Positions 17,029-25,760 of a stretch of 41,128 nucleotides of DNA are shown here, one piece after another. The DNA is from Pleurocapsa sp. MO_226.B13 (GTDB lineage: Bacteria; Cyanobacteriota; Cyanobacteriia; Cyanobacteriales; Xenococcaceae): positions 1 through 41,128 of the forward strand of contig JASJEI010000046.1 in assembly GCA_030064795.1 (NCBI GenBank), read 5' to 3'. Made by a program: the position numbers and the translations under genes. Position 1 is the first letter of the stretch; the number at the start of each line of letters is the position of its first letter. Below the pieces are notes generated by a model, which saw nothing but the letters and a program-made list of their open reading frames with translations, did not search any database and was not told the DNA's origin.

Positions 17029-17778
17029 TTAAATAGGCATAGCATCAGAAATATTAATATCTCTGATGGGTTGTTTGGTCAAACAATGCCAATGACAAGT
17101 AAAAAGATCTGGTTGTTGAGTTTTAAGAGTTATTATAGCGGGTGCAGCGGGAAACGGCCATAATTTATCGAACACAATTTCACCATTGTACAAACTAAAC
17201 TGAAGTAGGTAAGTAGCTGGTGGTGCATCTAAAGAATCTAGTAGCCGAGCTGCTAAGCTATGAAGCGATTTACGCTGACGGTTGGGTATAACTACAGGCT
17301 GCTCGTAAGAATTAGGCATTGGCCCTTCGCCGATAATTTCGGCATAGATTGGCTTGTCCGTTAAAATTATTGGCAACCATAAATGACCCAACCAAGAATC
17401 GCCTACGCTAGTTTTAAATCCTAAATTTTTTTCTACCCATCTTCTTCTGGCATTAACATCTTTGCAAGCGGAATAGATTTCTTTTTGAGGAAAATCAAAA
17501 TATTCTGGTAACTGAATTGTCAAGGGACAATAGATTGTTTCTTTGTCTTTACGGCTTATTTTGAGATTTCTTGAGTGCTTAGACCAAAGAGTTGCAGCAG
17601 AAATTATTTCGGTAGTTGTTGATGGTGCAGAGTATTTTTCAATACTACGTTGCAGAGCTTCAACCATTTTTTGGGTTACTGGCGATGCAGAAATGAGTTC
17701 TCCTCGATCGCTAACTTCTGCATTAATAATAATTACAACTTTTTCCATTCCCCTTCCATAATTATGAGTTTTTGCCAT
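17029..17778 (-). CDS. Unrecognised 249-residue protein
   Basis: I do not recognise this family. The protein is soluble-looking with mixed alpha/beta character, no signal peptide and no membrane helix. It opens with a beta strand (KVVIIINAEVSDRGELISAS), has a KISRKDKETIYCPLTIQLPEY segment, a tryptophan-rich GDSWLGHLWLPII segment, and ends TCHWHCLTKQPIRDINISDAMPI with a Cys-His-Trp-His-Cys cluster that could bind metal. Two starts are possible: ATG 17778, used here, and ATG 17748 (MEKVVIII), which is preceded by GGAAGGGG but at very short spacing. It is monocistronic: the VanZ-like gene lies 306 bp away past a hairpin repeat. Confidence 0.6.
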   Translation of the reverse strand: MAKTHNYGRGMEKVVIIINAEVSDRGELISASPVTQKMVEALQRSIEKYSAPSTTTEIISAATLWSKHSRNLKISRKDKETIYCPLTIQLPEYFDFPQKEIYSACKDVNARRRWVEKNLGFKTSVGDSWLGHLWLPIILTDKPIYAEIIGEGPMPNSYEQPVVIPNRQRKSLHSLAARLLDSLDAPPATYLLQFSLYNGEIVFDKLWPFPAAPAIITLKTQQPDLFTCHWHCLTKQPIRDINISDAMPI

Positions 17779-18671
17779 AGCTGTTATGAATCGAACAATA
17801 TTTTTCCATACACTAAACGCTTGGTTGACTAATTACTAATCTTGCTACTTTGGCCAAGTGAAAAAATAGTTCGTGGTAGTTGTAGGGCATAGTTGAATTG
17901 TAGATCTGTCGTTTAGTTGATAGTTGTGAAGTCACAGATTATATTTGCCGTGAAACAATAAAGCTTCAATTATGAAGATCGATCGTCTATTTAGCTTCGT
18001 CAACATCTGGAAGTAAGCTCCAGATCCGCCTTGAGGCAAGAGAGTAAGGATTTGTCCGCAACTATGCTCATCAAGAGATAAACCGTGCTAAGTTCAGCAT
18101 CTAGTGGCTGAAGTCTTTGTCTTCCGCCTAAATCGGAACGAGTATATACGGGCATAACCTTTTGTTGCTATCGGCGGGGGTAGGAGTCAGACCTCTTAAT
18201 TGATAAGAGAAGGAGGCAAAACCAAGGATTTTCCCAGGTATTTTCGCCGTCCAGCTTATCTTGCCTGTTTTCATCAGCTTGAATGCATTGTCGCATTTAG
18301 CGGTCATAACCAAAAGTTGTCAGCTTTGGAGGATACTAGAACATAAGTATAAAATAATTGCTCAAAATTTTCGACGCGATCGCAATAGTTCGCTACTTTT
18401 TGCGGGAGCTGTTGCCATCTAAGGTGGTCGCCTTTTTAAGCAGTACCTATCATAATTGCTTCATGACTCAATTTTCAATCCAAACCGAGAAATAACTGAA
18501 TAATTTAATAATGTAAACATAAGATAACAAATTAACTCAATAAGACCGAATTAGCTACCTTTAATTAAATGCACTATAGCGTTAACTCCAATTAGTTAAT
18601 CTTTTTTTGCAGCTCGCACCGAAAACTTGTTCGGACTATCGTCAATACCCACTTATTTATAATACTAAAAT
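17779..18671. other. Hairpin-rich gene-free interval of 0.9 kb
   Basis: No credible protein gene. The interval is unusually rich in short perfect hairpins, for example ATCTGGA/TCCAGAT (about 18006-18026), GCC-TTGA-GGC (about 18030), TTCAGC/GCTGAA (about 18093-18112) and TGTGA/TCACA (about 17926-17938). A segment at about 18415-18445 ends in GGTGGTCGCC followed by TTTTT, like a weak terminator on the plus strand. It could encode a structured non-coding RNA. I do not see the conserved cores of RNase P RNA, tmRNA, SRP RNA or known cyanobacterial riboswitches. Confidence 0.4.
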
Positions 18672-19958
18672 ATGGAACTACTAGAGTATCAGGCTAAAGA
18701 ATTATTTAAAATGGTAGGTATTCCTATTTTACCTTCTCAGACTATTAAGGATTCTAGAAAAATCAAGCAGTTGCAAATACCATATCCCGTGGTCTTAAAG
18801 TCTCAAGTAAGATCGGGAGGCAGAGGAAAAGCAGGCGGGGTACGTTTTGTCGCTAATACCATTGATGCGATCGCTGCTGCCCGGACTATCTTTAATCTTT
18901 CTATACTAGGAGAATACCCAGAAGTCATTTTGGCAGAAGCTCATTACAACACAGAGAGGGAATTTTTCTTGGCGATAGTTTTGGACTACGATCTGCAATG
19001 CCCAGTTTTATTAGGGTCAGCATACGGAGGCATGAATGTCAATTCTTTGTTGGCAAATTTACAACAGGTGGTAGTCGGTCGAGATTTTTCCTTGTTTTTT
19101 GCCCGTCGTTTAGCTGCCAGTATGGGTTTATCGGGAGAGTTAATTTGCTCTGTGAGTGAGATTATTGCCAAAATGTATCGCTTGTTTGAAGAAAGAGACT
19201 TGGATTTAATTGAAATTAACCCTTTAGGGGTGAATACTAAAGGAGAATTGATGGCACTCGATGGCAAAATTACAATTAACGATCGCGCTTTGGCAAGACA
19301 ACCAATTGTTAAAAGCTTAAATTTTTCGGAATACCAAAAACAAAATAATAATTCTTTAGGAGAAATTACAGATAATCTTAATAAAGTTGGTTGGCATTGG
19401 TTAGATTGGCGCAATCAAAGAGGTAAAATTGCCATAATTTGTAATAGTTTTGATTTGGCTGTATTGACTTGGGATTTACTCAGTCAAAATAAAGTTACTC
19501 CTGCTTGTGGTGTGGTAATTGACAATCATTTTACTCAGGAACAAAATAACGATCGGCTATATCAAGAGCGGTTCGGGCAGATTTTGACTGAATTAGAATC
19601 AATCGAGGGACTAAAAGCGATTTTGGTTAATATTTGGGAAACTGAAGCAGTAAGCAAGGAAATTGTGCAAACTATCGCTCAATACCTTCAATCTAGTTCC
19701 AAATCAACTTTAGCTTCTAAATCAGAATCAATAGACCGCGATCGAGTCGTCGAGTCCAATCTCAAAAACTCCTCCAGTCTTCAGCAGTCTCAGTCTAATG
19801 TTGCCCGACAACCGCAATTAAAATTTGTTTTAAGGTTGTTGAATCAAGATAGTGATTCCGAAGCTGATCTGAGTTGCCAGTTTGAAGAAAGATTGTGTGT
19901 GTCTAATAATTTAGAAACGGCAATCTCCAAAGCGATCGCAGTAGTTAAGTCTAGTTAA
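18672..19958 (+). CDS. SucC-like protein (succinyl-CoA synthetase beta-subunit paralogue, motifs eroded)
   Basis: A 428-residue homologue of the ADP-forming succinyl-CoA synthetase beta subunit. The N-terminal ATP-grasp half is well kept: MELLEYQAKELFKMVGIPI, SGGRGKAGGVRFV (about 48-60), LIEINPLGVNTKGELMALDGK (about 180-200). The C-terminal ligase half is not. The glycine motif normally NGAGLAM-TMD reads CNSFDLAVLTWD, the DVGGGA motif is absent, and NIFGGI reads NIWETE. A Ser-rich low-complexity insert follows (about 340-375). With sucD-like downstream (171-bp gap, same strand) it forms a pair. If the motifs are required as in known enzymes, succinyl-CoA synthesis is unlikely. Confidence 0.8.
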   Translation: MELLEYQAKELFKMVGIPILPSQTIKDSRKIKQLQIPYPVVLKSQVRSGGRGKAGGVRFVANTIDAIAAARTIFNLSILGEYPEVILAEAHYNTEREFFLAIVLDYDLQCPVLLGSAYGGMNVNSLLANLQQVVVGRDFSLFFARRLAASMGLSGELICSVSEIIAKMYRLFEERDLDLIEINPLGVNTKGELMALDGKITINDRALARQPIVKSLNFSEYQKQNNNSLGEITDNLNKVGWHWLDWRNQRGKIAIICNSFDLAVLTWDLLSQNKVTPACGVVIDNHFTQEQNNDRLYQERFGQILTELESIEGLKAILVNIWETEAVSKEIVQTIAQYLQSSSKSTLASKSESIDRDRVVESNLKNSSSLQQSQSNVARQPQLKFVLRLLNQDSDSEADLSCQFEERLCVSNNLETAISKAIAVVKSS

Positions 19959-20129
19959 AAGAGTTCTGGGTAAAATCTGACCACAAAAGTAATAGACCCT
20001 ATACTGTAGCTTAAAGCAATAGATTACCATTCTAATTTCGCTCGCGCTAGTATTGAAGATCTACTTGCTTGCCTTCGACCTGTTAGCAATTATTATTCCG
20101 ATTATTTACCAGCAAATTTTTCTAATTTT

Positions 20130-21026
20130 ATGAATTGGTCGTCTTCTAATAAAGTCATTATCCAAGGAATTACCGCGTCTGAGTCTGCTTTTTATGCCGT
20201 GCAAATGAAAGCATATGGTACTGAAATTGTGGCAGGAGTAAGTCCAGGACAGGGAGGGACCAAGGTAGAAGATATCCCCGTGTTTGATTTAGTCGAACAG
20301 GTGTTGAGCGTAGTAGAGAAAATAGATACTAGCTTGATTTTTGTTCATCCTTATCAGGTTCTAGATGCCACTAAAGAAGCGATCGCAGCAGGCATTAAAC
20401 AAGTAATTGTTTTGACTCCCAATGTTCCTCCCCAAGACACCATTAAACTGATCGAATGTGCTGAAGCCAGTAACACGATTCTTTTAGGGCCTGGTAGTCA
20501 TGGAATTGTGATTCCCGATCGGGTTTGGCTGGGTAAGCTACAACCCCAGTTTTATCAGCCAGGAAAAGCTGGTCTGATAACCACTAGCGAATATCTCTCT
20601 TATGAGGTAGCAGCAGAGTTAAATCGGGCAAATTTGGGACAATCAATGGTGGTAAGTCTGGGCAACGATCGCATTATGGGTTCTAGTTTATCCCAGTGGT
20701 TGACGATTCTGAATCAAGACCCGAAGACAGAGGCAATTATTTATATCGGACAAAGAATTGGTATGACCGACGAGATCGTCACTTATTGTCAAAATAATAG
20801 TTGTGACAAGCCAATTATCGTTTATCTTGCCGGATTAAAAACACCACAAGAAAGAATATTTCGGGATGCGGTAACGATTATTAGCAATCATTTATCCGCA
20901 TCAATTCCCGCAGTTAATCAAAGGCGAAATACCAACAATAGATTAAAAAAAGCGGGAATCGAAGTAGCCAAAAGACCTAGCGAAATCCCGTTGATTTTAT
21001 CAAGAATATTTCAAATTAAAAACTAG
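20130..21026 (+). CDS. SucD-like protein (succinyl-CoA synthetase alpha-subunit paralogue lacking the phosphohistidine)
   Basis: A 298-residue homologue of the succinyl-CoA synthetase alpha subunit by overall layout: KVIIQGITA, MKAYGTEIVAGVSPGQGGTKVEDIPVFD, TEAIIYIGQ, KPIIVYLAGLKTP. Key residues differ from the active enzyme. The region around the phosphohistidine (R-MGHAGAI-IS) reads R-IFRDAVT-IIS, so His246 of E. coli is missing. The partner Glu208 motif GEIGG reads GQRIG, the CoA-site PNCPG reads PGSHG, SRSGTLTYE reads TTSEYLSYE, and GGDP reads GNDR. It is the partner of the SucC-like gene just upstream. A non-catalytic or re-purposed CoA-binding role is inferred. Confidence 0.82.
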   Translation: MNWSSSNKVIIQGITASESAFYAVQMKAYGTEIVAGVSPGQGGTKVEDIPVFDLVEQVLSVVEKIDTSLIFVHPYQVLDATKEAIAAGIKQVIVLTPNVPPQDTIKLIECAEASNTILLGPGSHGIVIPDRVWLGKLQPQFYQPGKAGLITTSEYLSYEVAAELNRANLGQSMVVSLGNDRIMGSSLSQWLTILNQDPKTEAIIYIGQRIGMTDEIVTYCQNNSCDKPIIVYLAGLKTPQERIFRDAVTIISNHLSASIPAVNQRRNTNNRLKKAGIEVAKRPSEIPLILSRIFQIKN

Positions 21027-21066
21027 CTCAAACAGATGGGCGATCGCCATTGAAGTTTATAACTAA

Positions 21067-21224
21067 TACCATTTCTCCTTGAAGTTGAACTTAATATTTT
21101 AAGTTGATATCTCACGCCAAGTCGTTTATCCTCAAAGCGACGAGGACAAGTCCCCATCGCATACGGGGGCAAGGGCGCAAAGGGATTAAATTTCAGAAGA
21201 GTGCATTGTTATGGAGAATTGGTA
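21067..21224. mobile_element. MITE-like element with 12-bp terminal inverted repeats
   Basis: TACCATTTCTCC (21067-21078) and GGAGAATTGGTA (21213-21224) are inverted repeats with one mismatch, 158 bp apart end to end. There is no coding capacity inside. Each end is flanked by TA or TAA-rich sequence. A further half-copy (TAATACCAATTCTTA) begins at about 21243. It lies between the sucD-like gene and the convergent triple-repeat protein gene. Confidence 0.5.
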
Positions 21225-21276
21225 TAAGCAGGTAGCGATAATTAATACCAATTCTTAAAAACAGCTAAATGGATAA

Positions 21277-22410
21277 TTAATATAAACTACTTTCAACTGA
21301 ATTATTAACAGCTAAATCGACTTGTTCTTGAGAACCAACTATTAAATCAGAATTATCTAATCCTTCCCCGCCCAAGTTTTCGACCGGAGAACCACCATAA
21401 AGATCTATATTCTCAATCATATAGTCAAGTGTAATAATTTCATTTTGATCTGTCAGTATGACGTTTGAAGGAAAATTTATTAGGGTTAGATTGCTATTAT
21501 CTTCTGGGGAGGTAATACTACGAGCATCAAAATCTTCATCATCTAAATCCCCGACGACGGTAACTTCTTGACCGACTCCTAAGTCTAAATCTCCCCCACT
21601 CTCCAACCAGTCATAAGCATCAACTAAAACCTCTCCTGTCGGATCTTGTAGAGTAAATTCATCATCAGATACACTAGTTACCGTACCAGAAATGGTTTGA
21701 ATCCGATCGTCTTCTGGAATTAAATCGCTAATATTAGTAACTGTTTGCAAGCTACCATCGTTTCCAGGTAGTGGAGAGGGTTGAGAAGTACTATCATCGT
21801 TTATCGGGACTGGAGAAGGTTGAGAAGCATTATCTTCCAAGGCAATGCCATAAGCATCAAAATCTTCATCATCTAAATCCCCGACTACGGTAACTTCTTG
21901 ACCTATGCCTATTCCTAAGTCTATACCTCCCTGACTCTCCTCCAAGTCATAAACATCAACTAAAACCTCTCCTGTTGCATCTTGTAGAACAAACTCATCA
22001 TCAGATACACTAGTTACCGTGCCAGAGATGATTTGAATCCGATCGTCTTCTGGAATTAAATCGCTAATATTAGTAACTGTCTGCAAGCTATTATCGTTTA
22101 TCGGTACTGGAGAGGGTTGAGAAGTACCATCATCGTTTATCGGTACTGGAGAAGGTTGAGAAGCATTGTCTTGCAAGGTAACACTACGAGCATCAAAATC
22201 TTCATCATCTAAATCCCCGACTACAGTAACTTGTTGACCTACACCTAAGTCTAAATTTCCCCCACTCTCCTCCAAGTCATAAACATCAACTAAAACTTCT
22301 CCTGTCGCATCCTGTAGAACAAACTCATCATCAGAGACACTGACTACCGTGCCAGAAATAGTTTGAATATTATCATCCCCTGGAATTAAATCGCTAATTG
22401 AAGTTATCAT
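21277..22410 (-). CDS. Acidic protein with three tandem OB-fold-like repeats (YgiW/BOF-like)
   Basis: The start is ATG 22410: GGAGGA lies six bases upstream, giving 377 residues. A longer frame upstream has no support. Three repeats of about 80 residues each contain ISDLIP-DD-IQ-ISGTV-SVSDDEF-LQD-TGEVLVD and VGQ-VTVVGDLDDEDFDAR. This resembles the bacterial OB-fold (BOF/YgiW-YdeI) family of small stress proteins. Linkers hold SQPSPVPIND units. Roughly the last 80 residues (SNLTLINFPSNVILTDQ to the end) are a different region with a TLDYMIENIDLYGG segment. The protein is very acidic and Asp-rich, which suggests calcium binding or surface location. There is no N-terminal signal peptide, so export, if any, would be by a type I route. 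Confidence 0.75.
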   Translation of the reverse strand: MITSISDLIPGDDNIQTISGTVVSVSDDEFVLQDATGEVLVDVYDLEESGGNLDLGVGQQVTVVGDLDDEDFDARSVTLQDNASQPSPVPINDDGTSQPSPVPINDNSLQTVTNISDLIPEDDRIQIISGTVTSVSDDEFVLQDATGEVLVDVYDLEESQGGIDLGIGIGQEVTVVGDLDDEDFDAYGIALEDNASQPSPVPINDDSTSQPSPLPGNDGSLQTVTNISDLIPEDDRIQTISGTVTSVSDDEFTLQDPTGEVLVDAYDWLESGGDLDLGVGQEVTVVGDLDDEDFDARSITSPEDNSNLTLINFPSNVILTDQNEIITLDYMIENIDLYGGSPVENLGGEGLDNSDLIVGSQEQVDLAVNNSVESSLY

Positions 22411-22578
22411 CGTCTTTCCTCCGAAAACTATTTGGAACAACAATGGCAGAATGCCAATTTGAGATAGCTTGCTGTCTGCCTTGGATTGGTTACAAATTGA
22501 ATTTAGCGAAAGATAATGACCACAAAATGACCACAAAAATTCGATGAAAATCTCGTTCTTAGAGGAGGTTATTTAATA

Positions 22579-23175
22579 CTAATGTCCTAACTGCTGACGA
22601 CCATTCTGGACAATTCTCAACATTTCCTGAAGTCGGTTTTCTAGATCTTGTAAAACATTACCCGCATAGCTATCGGCATCTTGCTGAATTGCTTGACACT
22701 CATTGAGGGCATCTTGTCGCAATTGCTCTATTTCAGTTTGAGTAGCTTGAATTAATTTTTCGCATTCCTGTTCGGTTCTCAATCTAATTCTTGCCCCATC
22801 CAATTCTGCCTGACGGACAATAGCAGACTCTCGAACAATTTGATCGGCCTTTTCTTCAGCAGATTTGACGATCGAACAAGCATAGCCTTGGGCATCGGCG
22901 ATAATTTCTTGTCTGCAATTGACTATTTCAATGGCTGTGGCTAATTCTATCGGTAAATTGTTTTGTATTTGTTGGAGTTGTTCTAGTAGCAGAACTTCAT
23001 CGACGATAGTTAATTCAGTAAGGGGAATACGAGAACTATTCAAGATTAATTCTTTGAGATGACCTAGTTCAATCTCGATCTCAAAATCAGGACGAGAAGG
23101 TTCGGCTATATCTGTGGTCACTTGGGTTTCGCTATATTCTGCTTTACTGTTTTGAGTATAATTTTCTTGCAACAT
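22579..23175 (-). CDS. Coiled-coil protein, conserved next to coaD (DivIVA/ATP-synthase-b-like)
   Basis: A 198-residue protein from ATG 23175; the TTG at 23223 is a weaker alternative. The N-terminal third is acidic (IAEPSRPDFEIEIELGHLKELILNSSRIPLTELTIVDEVLLLEQL). The rest is a long helix with heptad character rich in Glu, Gln and Ala (IIADAQGYACSIVKSAEEKADQIVRESA onward), ending MLRIVQNGRQQLGH. I recall a hypothetical coiled-coil gene beside coaD in other cyanobacteria. A scaffold or cell-division role like DivIVA is possible but unproven. It is the last of a minus-strand run behind coaD, with a 273-bp gap. Confidence 0.7.
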   Translation of the reverse strand: MLQENYTQNSKAEYSETQVTTDIAEPSRPDFEIEIELGHLKELILNSSRIPLTELTIVDEVLLLEQLQQIQNNLPIELATAIEIVNCRQEIIADAQGYACSIVKSAEEKADQIVRESAIVRQAELDGARIRLRTEQECEKLIQATQTEIEQLRQDALNECQAIQQDADSYAGNVLQDLENRLQEMLRIVQNGRQQLGH

Positions 23176-23448
23176 TATTAAATCTAATTCTTTGAGTCTA
23201 TTTGTAACCCAGATAAATAACAATTGCCACCAAACATTACATAATTAAATCAGACAAATTTATTGAAGTGTGTTTAGTTACAGTGGTTTTTAGCCTAGTA
23301 GCTCCTAGACAAACCAGCATTACCTAATTCTGACTTGCGATTTTTGGCTTCGTTTTTACAACTGGCAAACTAGAGATTGTCTGTGGAATTTAACTAAATA
23401 ACCGATAATTTTTATTTGGGATTAAATCAAAAAATAAAGTAAAATTAC

Positions 23449-23928
23449 CTAATGTTTGTGATACTTTTGGTACAGATCTTGGGCAATATTTGCCGAAACT
23501 AAATGATCGATCGCTCCACCAAATTGAGCGATTTCTTTCACTGTACTGCTGCTGAGAAAACTATACTCTTTATTTGTAGCTAAAAAGACAGTTTCTAGCT
23601 CCTGATTGAGAGTTTTATTGGTATGAGCCATTTGTAATTCTTTTTCAAAGTCGGATAAAACTCTCAAGCCTCTTAATAGAACTCCTGCATTGTGTAATTT
23701 GGCATATTCGACGGTTAGCCCGACAAAACTATCTACTTCTACATTATCAAGATGCTGGGTACATTTAGTAATTTGTTTCAATCTGCGATCGACGGTAAAT
23801 AAAGGCTGCTTGCTAGGATTAGAAAGAACAGCAACAATAACGCGCTCGAACAGTTTGGCTCCTCTTTCGATGATATCAATATGTCCTAGAGTAATCGGAT
23901 CGAAACTGCCTGGATAAATAGCAATCAT
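23449..23928 (-). CDS. coaD: Phosphopantetheine adenylyltransferase
   Basis: Transfers AMP from ATP to 4'-phosphopantetheine, making dephospho-CoA, the fourth step of coenzyme A synthesis. The 159-residue length is typical. The nucleotidyltransferase motif [17 protein letters not shown] (residues 7-23) carries the catalytic Tx[23 protein letters not shown] and the C-terminal [13 protein letters not shown] are the other family signatures. The ATG at 23928 leads straight into [11 protein letters not shown]. It lies 28 bp downstream of the AI-2E-type permease gene on the same strand, so the two are probably co-transcribed. Confidence 0.97.
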   Translation of the reverse strand: MIAIYPGSFDPITLGHIDIIERGAKLFERVIVAVLSNPSKQPLFTVDRRLKQITKCTQHLDNVEVDSFVGLTVEYAKLHNAGVLLRGLRVLSDFEKELQMAHTNKTLNQELETVFLATNKEYSFLSSSTVKEIAQFGGAIDHLVSANIAQDLYQKYHKH

Positions 23929-23956
23929 ATTTTTAGTGGCTTAAATATTAGCAAAA

Positions 23957-25018
23957 TCAAACTTTCACTGGTAGTTCGAGATGTTCTGGTTCGGGCTTAA
24001 AAATGGCGATCGTGTTTTTGATAAAGCTAGCTACGGGTACGGCTAAAATTAAACCTAAAAATCCACCTAACTGCGCTCCAATTAATAAAGATACTAAGAC
24101 TAACACGGGATTTAAACCAGTAAATTCTCCTAGTAAACGAGGAGCAATAACACTTTCAACTATTTGCTCGATCACAAAAGCGATCGCCAGAACCCGTAGT
24201 CCCAACCAAATACTTTTTAAAGCCATCAAAAAGCTAACCAAACTGATACTCAAACCCGCACCAAAAGGGAATAACGCCATAATGCCCACTACCAAACCAA
24301 ATAGTAAAGCAAAAGGAACTTGAATAATAATAAAGGTAATAGTCATCGTGACTCCCATGACGGAAGCAACGGTTAACTGTCCTGTAAAATAATTGTTAAA
24401 GGTTTGCTTCAAAGAATTGCGAATTTTGCCTCTTAGATCGTCGGGAAAGATTTGAAATAAATCCGACCACAGTTCGCTACCATGAAGCAATAAATAGAAG
24501 GTTAGGACAATAGTTAGTAATAAATCCAATAGACTACCGAGTACCGAAAACACGCTGCTGAGAATCTGTCCGCTTAGCTGTTGTAATTGATTGGATATAC
24601 GACCAAGAGCATCGGCAACGATACTACTAATGCTAACGGGGAAGTTGCGTTCGTCTGCCCAAATTTCAAAAGCTTTTGCTTGTTCGCTACCAGATGCGAC
24701 ATAACTCGGTAAACGATCCAACAGTCCATTTAACTGATCGATAAGGATAGGAATAACTGTGATCCCGATAATGCTAAATAATAGTATCCCCATGAGTAAG
24801 ACAGTCAAAATGGCGACTGCTCTAGGAATCTGCCGTTTTTGGAGAAATCGAACGGGATAATCCAAAATAAATGATAACAGGGTAGCGGTGGCAAAAATAG
24901 TAATTAGAGATTGAAAATACTCAAATACCAAGATTAATAGCCAACCATTTAGTATCAGCAAGGGTAAAACTAAACCTCTAATAAGCCACTTTGGTAATTT
25001 AGCAATTTGTTCGATCAT
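23957..25018 (-). CDS. AI-2E family transporter (PerM/YdiK-like permease)
   Basis: A polytopic membrane protein of 353 residues with about eight spans: paired N-terminal helices (LVLPLLILNGWLLILVFEYF; TIFATATLLSFIL), then AVAILTVLLMGILLFSIIGITVIPI, a cytoplasmic or periplasmic helix region, and a C-terminal bundle. The family signature is clear near the end (ERLLGEFTGLNPVL-type: APRLLGEFTGLNPVLVLVSLLIGAQLGGFLGLILAVP). Members have been linked to autoinducer-2 export or Na+/H+ antiport. The substrate here is unknown. It is upstream of coaD on the same strand and preceded by a heptamer-like repeat region. Confidence 0.93.
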   Translation of the reverse strand: MIEQIAKLPKWLIRGLVLPLLILNGWLLILVFEYFQSLITIFATATLLSFILDYPVRFLQKRQIPRAVAILTVLLMGILLFSIIGITVIPILIDQLNGLLDRLPSYVASGSEQAKAFEIWADERNFPVSISSIVADALGRISNQLQQLSGQILSSVFSVLGSLLDLLLTIVLTFYLLLHGSELWSDLFQIFPDDLRGKIRNSLKQTFNNYFTGQLTVASVMGVTMTITFIIIQVPFALLFGLVVGIMALFPFGAGLSISLVSFLMALKSIWLGLRVLAIAFVIEQIVESVIAPRLLGEFTGLNPVLVLVSLLIGAQLGGFLGLILAVPVASFIKNTIAIFKPEPEHLELPVKV

Positions 25019-25094
25019 AAAGAAAAAAGAAACAAGGAATGAGGAAATAATTGATTAGCGATCATCAATTATTAACAATTAACAACCAACAAAA

Positions 25095-25733
25095 TTAGGT
25101 TGAAGTTTTCTGGAACATAACTCTGTATACAGGTAAGTTTTGTTCTAACACATACAGTTCTCTTTCAGTTGGCACTGTCAGGGGATTTGTCTCCAGCCAA
25201 GTTGTACTGTGTTCTTGAATTAGAAGGGGACTAGCAGCAAAGCGATCGCGCATTTCAACAGCTACTTCTTTAATATCTGATTGCAAAAAAACCCGTCCCC
25301 CAACCTTTAGGTAGTCAATCAAAACCTCGACCAATTCTGGTTGTACTACTCGGCGTTTATTATGCCGTTTCTTAAACCATGGATCGGGAAATTGAATCGA
25401 AATAGTTTGGAGAGTGTGACTGGGTAAAGACTGCAATAATACCTCGGCGGAACTATTCATATTGCCAAACAGATAATGCAGGTTTGTCAAACCCAATTCA
25501 TCTCTGACTTGATTGGCAGCAATCACTAATGCTTGGCGGATTTCAATTCCCAAAAAATTAGTTTCGGGATCTTGTCGCGCCATTTGCAGCAAAAATCTAC
25601 CCCGCGCACAGCCAATATCAAGATGTAAATCCCGCCTTTCTAGCTCAAAAATTTCCTGCCAATTTGGTACTTCGATTGGTTGCTGAAACTTACGTGCAAG
25701 GGGGTTAACGTGCTGACGAATACGAATAGGCAT
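25095..25733 (-). CDS. trmB: tRNA (guanine-N7-)-methyltransferase
   Basis: Methylates N7 of guanine 46 in the variable loop of tRNA, using S-adenosylmethionine. It has 212 residues, normal for the family. The SAM site LDIGCARGRFLLQMARQDP is at about 36-54, NFLGIEIRQALV at about 56-67, and the diagnostic QFPDPWFKKRHNKRRVVQ motif at about 115-132. It lies 27 bp downstream of the DUF4330 gene on the same strand. Confidence 0.96.
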   Translation of the reverse strand: MPIRIRQHVNPLARKFQQPIEVPNWQEIFELERRDLHLDIGCARGRFLLQMARQDPETNFLGIEIRQALVIAANQVRDELGLTNLHYLFGNMNSSAEVLLQSLPSHTLQTISIQFPDPWFKKRHNKRRVVQPELVEVLIDYLKVGGRVFLQSDIKEVAVEMRDRFAASPLLIQEHSTTWLETNPLTVPTERELYVLEQNLPVYRVMFQKTST

Positions 25734-25760
25734 CTTTAGTGAATCATTTAATACAAGCCG

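Noticed and set aside
18128..18313. 61-residue minus-strand frame in the hairpin-rich interval
   Set aside because: No ribosome binding site, no recognisable motif, and it overlaps several hairpins; more likely chance.
17990..18450. RNase P RNA, tmRNA or a glutamine/cobalamin riboswitch
   Set aside because: I looked for the conserved cores of each and did not find them; only unspecific hairpins remain.
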